7,145 bases of DNA from Bacteroidetes bacterium HGW-Bacteroidetes-12 (lineage in GTDB: Bacteria > Bacteroidota > Bacteroidia > Flavobacteriales_E > Vicingaceae), in the NCBI GenBank assembly GCA_002841035.1, contig PHDR01000142.1, forward strand, positions 1 to 7,145. Direction: 5' to 3'. This document shows, in pieces, positions 1-5,794 of the stretch; position 1 is the stretch's first letter; each line of letters begins with the position of its first letter. The notes under the pieces are model-generated. The model was not told where the DNA came from and did no database searches. It saw only the letters and a program-made list of their open reading frames with translations. The position numbers and the translations under genes were made by a program.

Positions 1-583
1 TAGATATACATTTTTTTGTATCCCTTTTGTTTTTATTTTTTTCATTATCGAGTTATACCGAAAAAAAAACCATGCGTTTTTAAACATTGCCTACACGCTT
101 TTAGCGATAATTTACGTAGCACTTCCATTTGCGATGTTGTATCACATAGGGTTTTACAATGGGAATAAATTTACAGACATATTTAACTATCAGATTATTA
201 TAGGTTTTTTTCTGCTACTTTGGGCTAATGACACTGGAGCATATTTAGCTGGTAGGTTTTTTGGAAAGCATAAACTCTTTGAACGAATTTCTCCAAAAAA
301 AACATGGGAAGGAAGTATTGGAGGAGGTTTATTTGCTCTTCTTTGGGCTTATTTAATTAGTTTGGTTTTTGATAGTTTAGCTCTAAACCAATGGTTAATA
401 CTTGCCATTATTACCGTAATTTTTGGTGGATTAGGTGATTTAGTAGAATCAATGCATAAACGCAACCTAAGTATCAAAGATTCTGGAAAATTGCTTCCTG
501 GTCATGGTGGAATTTTAGATCGGTTTGATGGTTTGTTTTTGGCTGTTCCTTTTATTTATACTTATTTACAGCTTAATATTTAA
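1..583 (+). CDS. cdsA: Phosphatidate cytidylyltransferase (CDP-diacylglycerol synthase), C-terminal part
   Basis: This integral inner-membrane enzyme makes CDP-diacylglycerol from CTP and phosphatidic acid, the branch point of phospholipid synthesis. The reading frame is open from base 2, so the start lies outside the window. The first ATG in frame (134) is internal, because hydrophobic in-frame sequence precedes it. Of the 193 visible residues, the first ~47 form two membrane segments. Next comes the conserved WANDTGAYLAGRFFGK stretch (visible residues ~74-88) and SPKKTWEG (~97-104), then two more membrane segments. The family signature follows at bases 449-529: S, KR, KD, then PGHGG and DRFD with the catalytic Asp residues. 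One signature position usually held by L/I/V/M/F is His here (S-M-H-K-R). The protein stops after a final hydrophobic helix, as expected. Bacterial CdsA is usually ~265-285 residues, so roughly 75-90 are missing. Identification is secure. Confidence 0.96.
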   Translation, partial: RYTFFCIPFVFIFFIIELYRKKNHAFLNIAYTLLAIIYVALPFAMLYHIGFYNGNKFTDIFNYQIIIGFFLLLWANDTGAYLAGRFFGKHKLFERISPKKTWEGSIGGGLFALLWAYLISLVFDSLALNQWLILAIITVIFGGLGDLVESMHKRNLSIKDSGKLLPGHGGILDRFDGLFLAVPFIYTYLQLNI

Positions 584-619
584 TTCTTGAAGTTGTTTCC
601 AGGTAAAATAGTTATCCAT

Positions 620-652
620 TTTTCACGCTTTTTTGTATAAACCTTTTTAGGT
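620..652. repeat. Copy A of a short dispersed intergenic motif
   Basis: TTTTCACG at 620-627, a T-rich spacer, then GTATAAACCT (635-644). It matches 5748-5771 (TTTTCACG, spacer one base shorter, GTTTAAACCT) in order and orientation. A shorter relative, TTTTTCACCGCTTTAAACGG, is at 1525-1544. All three lie downstream of - strand genes. AT-rich chance similarity cannot be excluded. Confidence 0.4.
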
Positions 653-653
653 T
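640..653. terminator. Weak hairpin between convergent cdsA and the small-gene pair
   Basis: AACCT at 640-644 pairs with AGGTT at 649-653 around a TTTT loop. It lies 57 bases after the cdsA stop and 65 bases beyond the stop of the opposing 207-codon gene, so it could end transcription from both sides. The stem is only 5 bp and no clear T-tract follows on either strand, so this is a weak call. The remainder of 584-717 holds no gene that I can support. Confidence 0.25.
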
Positions 654-717
654 GAACCATTCTTTTGTTCGTCTGTTTGACATAGAACATAGACTATTCA
701 TTATCTCTCGTGTAAAT

Positions 718-1341
718 TTATCCATTTAAACTATTTGTAATAGCTGACTTGATATTAAAATTATCAGGAAAGGAGTAAACTGCATTAGTTAATTTCCTCT
801 CACCAAATTTAGATTTTTCCTTATTATCGTTGCCAATTACTTGTCTATGAGAATTTGCATGAGTAATGTTACCTTCAGAAATCGTCAGAAAAATTGTTAA
901 AAGAGTTTCAAGAGGAAGAAAAAATAATGCTTGTTTTTTTGTCTTGTCTGAATTGAATAAAAAACCATTAAGTTTGTCAGAACTGTTACTTGAAAAGAAT
1001 AATGAAAAGTTGTGAATTATTTGGTTAACAATAAATCTCCAATCTTTCTCTGTCTTGATTACTTTGTCAAAGTTGTAATGAGTATCAATTTTGTGCCAAT
1101 TTATATGCTCAACTATTGTTCCTTTACTTTCAGAAAATTCCAATTGTTCTTTCTTGGTCAAAAAGTCTGGAGGTATTTTCTGTGCATCATCTAGTTTTCT
1201 TATAATGTAAACACCTATCATTAAGGCTTTTTCAACTTTCACATGAGATTGTTTAGTAATTCGTTTTGAATGTCTGAACTTAGCAATTGTTAAGAAGCTA
1301 TTGTATAATTCCTTTTTCCAATAATAACTTTCGAGTATCAT
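718..1341 (-). CDS. Accessory protein of a conserved uncharacterised family, 207 aa
   Basis: I know no function for this protein. Its opening MILESYYWKKEL and the later stretch LNGFLFNSDKTKKQALFF match my memory of an uncharacterised family, often ~150-200 residues, scattered through bacterial accessory regions. It looks soluble, with no signal peptide or membrane segment. Residues 100-112 read DWRFIVNQIIHNF, giving N106-x3-H110 and R102-x7-H110. This recalls the R/N...H active site of HEPN ribonucleases, but the spacing is not the usual R-x4-6-H, so the link is only a hint. The ATG at 1341 lies inside the upstream 73-codon gene (44-base overlap, different frame), and GAGAAG directly before it could act as a ribosome-binding site. 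Starting here keeps the remembered MILESYYWK opening. The C-terminal ~45 residues (NSHRQVIG onward) are polar and may be an extension. Overlap with the upstream gene suggests coupled translation. Confidence 0.75.
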   Translation of the reverse strand: MILESYYWKKELYNSFLTIAKFRHSKRITKQSHVKVEKALMIGVYIIRKLDDAQKIPPDFLTKKEQLEFSESKGTIVEHINWHKIDTHYNFDKVIKTEKDWRFIVNQIIHNFSLFFSSNSSDKLNGFLFNSDKTKKQALFFLPLETLLTIFLTISEGNITHANSHRQVIGNDNKEKSKFGERKLTNAVYSFPDNFNIKSAITNSLNG

Positions 1342-1519
1342 CTTCTCTTGTTGCTGTGTGGTCTTTTAGGGATAGTGCTATTATTTGACAATATGAAACC
1401 CCTTTCTGTCCGAGTTTGAAACCAAAAGCTTTTGTGTGTTGGCAACTACGGACTAATCTCTTAAATTTCTTTTTCAAGTGTACTATTTTTTTTTGTAGTT
1501 TTAAATCCGTAGTTGCCAT
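1298..1519 (-). CDS. Small Lys-rich protein upstream of and overlapping the 207-aa gene
   Basis: I do not recognise this 73-residue protein with certainty. Residues 5-25 (DLKLQKKIVHLKKKFKRLV and following) form a strongly basic, leucine-spaced helix that could be a short coiled coil or a nucleic-acid-binding tail. A Gly-rich middle follows (FGFKLGQKG, 32-40), then a C-terminal helix with HTATREDDTRKLLLEKGII (54-72). The start is ATG at 1519, with a purine-rich leader (GGTGAAAAAGAACG) directly before it. The end overlaps the next gene by 44 bases, as in coupled two-gene cassettes. The start codon sits in one arm of a 13-bp inverted repeat whose other arm lies inside the gene. Evidence that it is real: same strand and overlap with a gene that looks conserved, an ATG start with a leader, and no competing gene on the other strand. 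Against it: short length and no firm homolog known to me. Confidence 0.6.
   Translation of the reverse strand: MATTDLKLQKKIVHLKKKFKRLVRSCQHTKAFGFKLGQKGVSYCQIIALSLKDHTATREDDTRKLLLEKGIIQ
1440..1518. repeat. 13-bp perfect inverted repeat spanning the start codon of the 73-aa gene
   Basis: TGGCAACTACGGA at 1440-1452 is the exact reverse complement of TCCGTAGTTGCCA at 1506-1518, with 53 bases between. In the - strand transcript one arm begins at the U of the AUG (1519-1517) and covers the next four codons. The other arm lies about codons 22-26. If the RNA folds this way, the start codon is partly shut, which would favour translational control. The base match is seen directly; the regulatory role is inference. 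Confidence 0.6.
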
Positions 1520-1520
1520 C

Positions 1521-1584
1521 GTTCTTTTTCACCGCTTTAAACGGATAGTGGTGGGACAACATGCTGAAATAAAACGAAAAGAAC
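1521..1584. repeat. Nested inverted repeat between the small-gene pair and the T9SS cargo gene
   Basis: Outer arms GTTCTTTT (1521-1528) and AAAAGAAC (1577-1584) match perfectly. Inside, CACCGCT (1530-1536) pairs with AGTGGTG (1547-1553) with one G-T pair, around the loop TTAAACGGAT. The element lies 52 bases past the stop of the cargo gene and directly before the start of the 73-codon gene. It could therefore be a terminator for the former, a leader structure for the latter, or a remnant of an insertion boundary. No T-tract follows in the direction of the cargo gene's transcription, so a classic terminator is not supported. Confidence 0.4.
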
Positions 1585-1636
1585 ATTGGGAAATAAAAAA
1601 ATCGAATTTATAGAACCCACCTTAAGTTCGCATACT

Positions 1637-4600
1637 TTATCGTACCAAAGTTACTGTTCCAAGCATTTCTCCATAGGTTTTCAGCACATCTTTATAGGTT
1701 ACTTTCCAAACATACACATCATTTTTAACCAATGTGCCTTTATATAAACCATTCCATCCATTTTTCATATCGTTTGAATAGAAAATTTGTTCTCCCCATC
1801 GGTCAAAAATATACATTTCAAATTCAATAATATCAACACCATAAGCAAAGAAAACATCATTAATACCATCTCCATCTGGAGTGAAAGAATTAGGGACATA
1901 AATTGCTCCATCGAAAAAAATTGAAATGGTATCGTAATTATAACAACCATTTTTTCCTAAAACAGTTACTATAAAAGTGGATGATTGGTTTGCATTAACT
2001 ATTGGATTTGGGCAGTCGGAGCAGCTTAACCCTTGTGTTGGCGACCAACTAAAAACAAGTCCGTTGGAAACGGCATTTAATTGAACAGGGCTACCCCAAT
2101 TGGTTTTTATGTCTAAACCTAAATCAACCAATGGTTTGGTTAGTGTATCTACAAAAACGGAAAGCGTAGTTGTACAACTGTTGGTGTCTGTAATGTCAAC
2201 ATTAAAAGTAATTGGAGCGAATATGGTTGCCGAAGGATTATTGATATTCGGATTATTCATTCCAACAGAGGGGGACCATAAATAGGATTCACCTCCTGTT
2301 GCCCATAAATTTACCCTATCACCAACACAAACAAGCGTGTCATCCACAATGGTTGCAATCACTTCAAGAACAGAAACAAGTAAGGTATCAAAATCATTGC
2401 CACAACCGTTTATAGCTTCTAAAACATAGGTTGTTGTTTGGTTAGGAAAAGTCAATGTGTTTGAATCGGTGGGGTTTGTTACAGAAGAAATAGGTGTCCA
2501 GTTATATTGTTGACCACCAGAGCCATAAATTTCAATGGTATCACCTTTGCAAATAGTTGTGTCATTCATAGTTATAGCTATAGGAACAATGCTATCAACA
2601 GAAACAGTAACAGAGGTATCCCAAACACAGGAATTGGCATCTATTATTTCAACGGTGTAGGTTGTGTTTGCAGATGGGGTTGCAGTAGGGTTCGCAATGC
2701 CTGCATTATTAAGTGAAATGGCAGGTTGCCATGCATAAGAAACACCTCCAGAAGCAGTTATTTGAATACTTTGTCCTAAACAAATTAAAGCATTAGGCGA
2801 TATTGAAATGTTTTTTTGAAAAACGGTTACTAATAATTGAGATGTGTCCGTTCCACAACTATCAAAAACAATAACGGTATAGAGTGTTGTGGTATCTGGA
2901 AAAACGAAAGGGTTATCAATACTATCGTTAGTAATGTTATAATTAGGACTCCAAACATAAGAAGTGCCGCCTGATGCATTGAGTTGAACGGAATCACCTC
3001 TACAAATAGCATTAACAGGATTAGTTATAGCTGTTGGTGGTCCACCAATAAAAACATCAACATAATCGGAATCTACTAACATACAGGAAATGGAGTCGAG
3101 AGCAATTAACAAAACATGGTAAGTGCCTATAGAATCAAAAACATGTTTGGGTTGAAATGCTGTAGAAGTGTTTCCATCAGCAAAATCCCAAAAATAGGAA
3201 ATACCCCCATTACTCAGGTTTTGAAAATGAACGGTATCACCAATACAGTAGAAAGGCGTAGTAAACACTTCAGCATCGGCAGTTAAGTTGGTTAAATCCA
3301 TTTTAAAAACACCCAAATTACAATTTGGACCATTGTCTGTGTTAGACCAAGCACCAGGTGTAGTAGGAAAATCGGAAGTTGAACCAAAGCAAGAAGCACA
3401 AACCGCTTGATAAACAATTCCTCTTTTATCGAATCTACTTGTTCCTCCATCCACATGGTCGAAACTGGCATTTCCTCCAAAAAAGGTGGCATATAAAATG
3501 GTGTCGGCATCTTCAGAAAACATGACTAAATAATAATCGCTTCCATCGGTTGTTGGTTGAATTGCTCCTGCCGTAATGGGCAATCCATTAGTTGTACTAT
3601 TTGTAGCTGATGCACTTCCATTTACAGCTCCTCCCCAACCAGAAATAAGAATGTAATTACACTCATTCACTAAGAATGCAGAAAGAGCAATATCAATTTG
3701 TCCAGAACTTGTCCCGAAAGTAGTAGAAAATACGGTGGTTGATAAATCGGGAGTTAGTTTATGGATAAACTGACCACTATTAGGGTTATTATAAACCGTT
3801 GCTGGGAATATAGGGTAACCACCTACAGTTTGCCCAATAACAAAAACATTATCTGCTGTGTCTAATTGCACAAAATAGCATTGATTGTAGAAGCTTGCTG
3901 TTCCAATGTAAGAGGAAGCAATAAGGTTGGTAGCTGAGTTATTGATTTTGGCTATCCAACCATCAGTATTTCCCAAGCTTGTTGGGTTTAATGTGCCAGC
4001 AGTTGTTGGAAAATTGGTACTTGTTGTTCCTCCTGTAACTAAAATATCACCTGTAGTAGAAAATTGAAGGGAATAGGCGGCATCTAAACCAGATCCGCCA
4101 ATATAGGTACTAAAAATCAACGTGTTTAAATTAGGAGAGAGTTTAAAAACACACCCGTCACTATTTCCTGCATTACCTGACTGAATAACACCTGCTGTTA
4201 CAGGAAAATCAGCAGAATTAGTTACCGTGGCAACATACACATTGTCATTTGCATCTACAATAATTTCTCCTCTGTGGTCGTCTGCATAATTATATTTTAA
4301 AGGAGCAGCATTATTGAGTCCGTCATTTGAGGATCCTCCAACAAAAGTGGAAGCTAACAAGACTTGTCCGTTAGCACTAAATTTGGCAACATAAATATCA
4401 TAACCACTATTTTTAACAGTGGAATAAGCTCCAGCAGTTGTTGGAAAGTTGGGAGAATTGGTTGTACCAAAAACAAGCAATTCATCGTTGCTGTTCACAA
4501 TTAAACTATGAGGATAATCGGCACCAGCCCCTCCTAAGTAGGTTGAATATTCCAAAAGAGAACCATTGGTTGAAAATTTACTTATAGAAATGTCGGTATA

Positions 4601-5479
4601 TCCTCCGCCATAAAGTATTTGAATTGCTCCTAAAGTAAGGGGATAACCAGCACCAAAACTTACACCCCCTCCAAATAAATTTCCTGCATCATTAAATGTG
4701 GAAGTATAACCCCAATTATCAACAGTAGCACCAGAGTAGGAAGCAAAAATAAGTGCAGGATCAATAATTAACGGATATGTTTTATTATATCCTTTTGGAA
4801 ATTTGAAGGAGAGCGTGTTATTTTCTAATGTGAAACTACATTTAACTTCTTTTTTTATGCCATTAATAATTTGGTAAGCATACGGTTTTTGTTCAATAAT
4901 TTCATTTACAGATGTTTTGATGTGTAGGTTGCCATTTTTCAAAAACAATTCATCAATCCCTTTGTAGTCTAATTGAATTTGATTTGGATTGCCCTCAGGC
5001 AAAACAATAAAGTCATATTTTAAAATACCTTCATGGAGATAAAATTTTAAATCAATGTTTTTGTAGAGTTCTTTATAAGCAACTTCTTCATATTTTTTAA
5101 CATTGGAAGCCCATTTTGATTGGTCATTTCCTACAAAATAATTTTCATAATCGGGACGAATTTTTGAGGTTTTGAAAGTAGGAGTGAGGGCATTTTTAAA
5201 TTCTACTTTAAAAGCGTGCATATTAATAATAGAATCTTGATGTGTTGGGTTTTTTATGAACTGATGGTGTAATTCATCAATTCTATTCAAATCTTCTTCC
5301 TTATAAAAACGGTAGGTTAAGGCATTTTTTTCTAAAAACAAATCTCCTGCAGGTATTCGGGCACGAAACATTACATTTTCTTCCCACTGTCCTTTGTTTT
5401 CACGAAATTCTATATAAGGTCGTTGAGCAAAAGCAGACATACTTATTAGTAAAAACAGTATGAGTATGAGTTTTCTCAA
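1637..5479 (-). CDS. Secreted T9SS type B cargo with SBBP propeller, PKD and Ig-like domains
   Basis: This 1280-residue protein is predicted to be exported by Sec and then T9SS to the cell surface. Order: signal peptide 1-18 (hydrophobic core, cut after SAFA); DUF7948-like domain ~20-243 (ENKGQWEENV near the start, LIIDPALIFASYSG at the end); about seven SBBP propeller blades ~245-730, including RFDKRGIVYQAVCASCFG typical of such Bacteroidetes proteins; a PKD domain ~735-812 (FWDFADGNTS); five Ig-like repeats ~822-1190 with GG-x-SYxWSP cores; and the CHU_C/T9SS type B sorting domain ~1193-1280 (YVPNSFTPDGDGINDVF, FDRWGE). The start codon is TTG (5479-5477): the first ATG in frame is codon 14 and would lose most of the signal peptide, and a stop lies 4 codons upstream. 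Adhesion, glycan binding or a structural surface role is plausible, but the ligand cannot be told. No catalytic domain is seen. Confidence 0.93.
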   Translation of the reverse strand: MRKLILILFLLISMSAFAQRPYIEFRENKGQWEENVMFRARIPAGDLFLEKNALTYRFYKEEDLNRIDELHHQFIKNPTHQDSIINMHAFKVEFKNALTPTFKTSKIRPDYENYFVGNDQSKWASNVKKYEEVAYKELYKNIDLKFYLHEGILKYDFIVLPEGNPNQIQLDYKGIDELFLKNGNLHIKTSVNEIIEQKPYAYQIINGIKKEVKCSFTLENNTLSFKFPKGYNKTYPLIIDPALIFASYSGATVDNWGYTSTFNDAGNLFGGGVSFGAGYPLTLGAIQILYGGGYTDISISKFSTNGSLLEYSTYLGGAGADYPHSLIVNSNDELLVFGTTNSPNFPTTAGAYSTVKNSGYDIYVAKFSANGQVLLASTFVGGSSNDGLNNAAPLKYNYADDHRGEIIVDANDNVYVATVTNSADFPVTAGVIQSGNAGNSDGCVFKLSPNLNTLIFSTYIGGSGLDAAYSLQFSTTGDILVTGGTTSTNFPTTAGTLNPTSLGNTDGWIAKINNSATNLIASSYIGTASFYNQCYFVQLDTADNVFVIGQTVGGYPIFPATVYNNPNSGQFIHKLTPDLSTTVFSTTFGTSSGQIDIALSAFLVNECNYILISGWGGAVNGSASATNSTTNGLPITAGAIQPTTDGSDYYLVMFSEDADTILYATFFGGNASFDHVDGGTSRFDKRGIVYQAVCASCFGSTSDFPTTPGAWSNTDNGPNCNLGVFKMDLTNLTADAEVFTTPFYCIGDTVHFQNLSNGGISYFWDFADGNTSTAFQPKHVFDSIGTYHVLLIALDSISCMLVDSDYVDVFIGGPPTAITNPVNAICRGDSVQLNASGGTSYVWSPNYNITNDSIDNPFVFPDTTTLYTVIVFDSCGTDTSQLLVTVFQKNISISPNALICLGQSIQITASGGVSYAWQPAISLNNAGIANPTATPSANTTYTVEIIDANSCVWDTSVTVSVDSIVPIAITMNDTTICKGDTIEIYGSGGQQYNWTPISSVTNPTDSNTLTFPNQTTTYVLEAINGCGNDFDTLLVSVLEVIATIVDDTLVCVGDRVNLWATGGESYLWSPSVGMNNPNINNPSATIFAPITFNVDITDTNSCTTTLSVFVDTLTKPLVDLGLDIKTNWGSPVQLNAVSNGLVFSWSPTQGLSCSDCPNPIVNANQSSTFIVTVLGKNGCYNYDTISIFFDGAIYVPNSFTPDGDGINDVFFAYGVDIIEFEMYIFDRWGEQIFYSNDMKNGWNGLYKGTLVKNDVYVWKVTYKDVLKTYGEMLGTVTLVR
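1640..1903 (-). other. T9SS type B (CHU_C, gliding motility-associated) sorting domain
   Basis: Residues ~1193-1280 of the large protein. Key features are IYVPNSFTPDGDGINDVF, the hydrophobic strand MYIFDRWGEQIFYS, a Gly-Trp-Asn-Gly turn (GWNGLYKG), VYVWKVTYKD, and the terminal GTVTLVR. This Asp/Gly-rich family directs cargo through the type IX translocon. Type B cargos are often fixed on, or released from, the cell surface by a route different from type A cargos. Confidence 0.92.
2144..3016 (-). repeat. Tandem Ig-like repeats, each with a Cys pair ~50 residues apart
   Basis: Four clear repeats cover residues ~822-1112. Each opens with a C-x-G-D/Q-x-(I/V/L) motif (ICRGDS, ICLGQS, ICKGDT, VCVGDR), then GG followed by an aromatic-rich strand and W-(S/T/Q)-P, a segment of N/D/P-rich turns, and a second Cys. 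Cys pairs are 826/875, 900/951, 977/1026 and 1051/1102. The marker Trp residues of the PKD domain and the five following repeats are 764, 843, 917, 994, 1068 and 1145, a period of 74-79. The fifth repeat (~1116-1190) loses the first Cys and has a CSDC cluster (1153, 1156) instead. Disulfides inside each domain are likely in an exported protein but are not proven by sequence. Confidence 0.8.
3290..4747 (-). repeat. SBBP beta-propeller blades, about seven
   Basis: Residues ~245-730 contain seven copies of a blade pattern with (S/A)-(T/S/Y)-(Y/F)-x-G-G or a variant. The marker glycines lie near 250, 316, 381, 461, 526, 589 and 668. Most blades also carry FPTTAGA-like strands (YPLTLGAI 279, FPTTAGAY 345, FPVTAGVI 425, FPTTAGTL 490, LPITAGAI 633, FPTTPGAW 704). 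Seven blades would close one propeller. Blade lengths vary from 63 to 80, with the longer ones carrying loops such as the NYADDHRGE insert near 397. Confidence 0.75.
5426..5479 (-). other. Sec signal peptide of the T9SS cargo
   Basis: Residues 1-18: basic n-region (RK), hydrophobic core LILILFLLISMS, and an A-F-A cleavage site before Gln19. No Cys follows the cleavage site, so this is a signal peptidase I type and not a lipoprotein. It exists only if translation starts at the TTG at 5479. Confidence 0.85.
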
Positions 5480-5666
5480 AGTTATGCTTTAATTTTATAA
5501 TTGCGATATACAATATTAAGCAATCATATTTAATTACTTAGACTAATTTTTTTTAAATTGGTTGCTTCAAAAAAAAAGCACTCCAAGATTAACGCCTTTC
5601 TTTTGAAGTTTCTTCATTATTATTAACCTGACTCAGGCGGAGGTTGCTGTATATTTTGAGTAGATT

Positions 5667-5718
5667 TTCCTTTAATTTCACATCAAATAGAGCTCTATTT
5701 GATGTGAAATTAAAGGAA
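5667..5718. repeat. Perfect 52-bp palindrome with no spacer
   Basis: Two 26-base arms meet at a GAGCTC centre (5690-5695) with no mismatch. The left arm runs TTCCTTTAATTTC then ACATCAAATAGAG; the right arm is its exact reverse complement. As RNA it would form a ~24-bp hairpin with a 4-base loop. It lies 77 bases past the stop of the peptide-binding protein gene, so it could stop or stabilise that transcript. Neither side has a T-tract typical of an intrinsic terminator. It could instead be a repeated palindromic element or a dimer-binding site. Confidence 0.85.
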
Positions 5719-5747
5719 GGTGATTGTGGTTGTTCTTTTTTAAGTCG

Positions 5748-5780
5748 TTTTCACGTATTTTGTTTAAACCTATTTCAAGG
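5748..5780. repeat. Copy B of the short dispersed intergenic motif
   Basis: TTTTCACG at 5748-5755, spacer TATTTT, then GTTTAAACCT (5762-5771). The end of this copy is only ~15 bases past the stop codon of the peptide-binding protein gene. GTTTAAAC is itself an 8-bp palindrome. It matches the copy near base 620. Confidence 0.4.
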
Positions 5781-5794
5781 AAGAAACAGCAATT

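Larger units (their letters stand above)
5480..5794. other. 315-base non-coding stretch between the peptide-binding protein and T9SS cargo genes
   Basis: I see no gene here. Contents from low to high coordinate: the short leader of the cargo gene with TAACTTTG at 5477-5484 on the - strand; an 8-bp inverted repeat CTTCAAAA/TTTTGAAG (5565-5572 and 5601-5608); a small GC-rich island with the palindrome CCTGACTCAGG (5627-5637) and AACCT/AGGTT arms (5625-5629, 5641-5645); the perfect 52-bp palindrome (5667-5718); and a motif TTTTCACG...TTTAAACCT (5748-5771) that recurs near base 620. No tRNA, rRNA or riboswitch family is recognisable. The density of dyads suggests a transcription boundary between the two - strand genes. 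Confidence 0.6.

Noticed and set aside
134..583. ATG at 134 as the start of a short complete protein
   Set aside because: The same frame is open back to base 2 and encodes typical hydrophobic CdsA membrane helices, so the gene is cut by the window edge.
566..619. 17-codon - strand frame MDNYFTWKQLQELNIKL beside the copy A motif
   Set aside because: It is very short, runs into the cdsA end, and has no supporting homolog that I can name. It is probably chance, though its leader resembles that of the 73-codon gene.
1012..1194. Open + strand frame opposite the 207-codon gene
   Set aside because: Shadow of the - strand gene, low-complexity hydrophobic composition and no family resemblance. The - strand protein has family-like motifs.
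1423..1434. 12-bp palindrome CAAAAGCTTTTG
   Set aside because: Short AT-rich palindrome inside a coding region, expected by chance at this composition.
1438..1520. Integron attC site suggested by GTTGGCAAC and GTTGCC with inverted arms
   Set aside because: The core sequences do not fit the RYYYAAC...GTTRRRY pattern, no integrase is present, and the arms lie inside a gene, not after its stop.
1416..1613. Open + strand frame opposite the 73-codon gene and the dyad patch
   Set aside because: It is poly-Phe/Cys rich, crosses the inverted repeats and shows no domain. The overlapping - strand gene is better supported by its coupling with the next gene.
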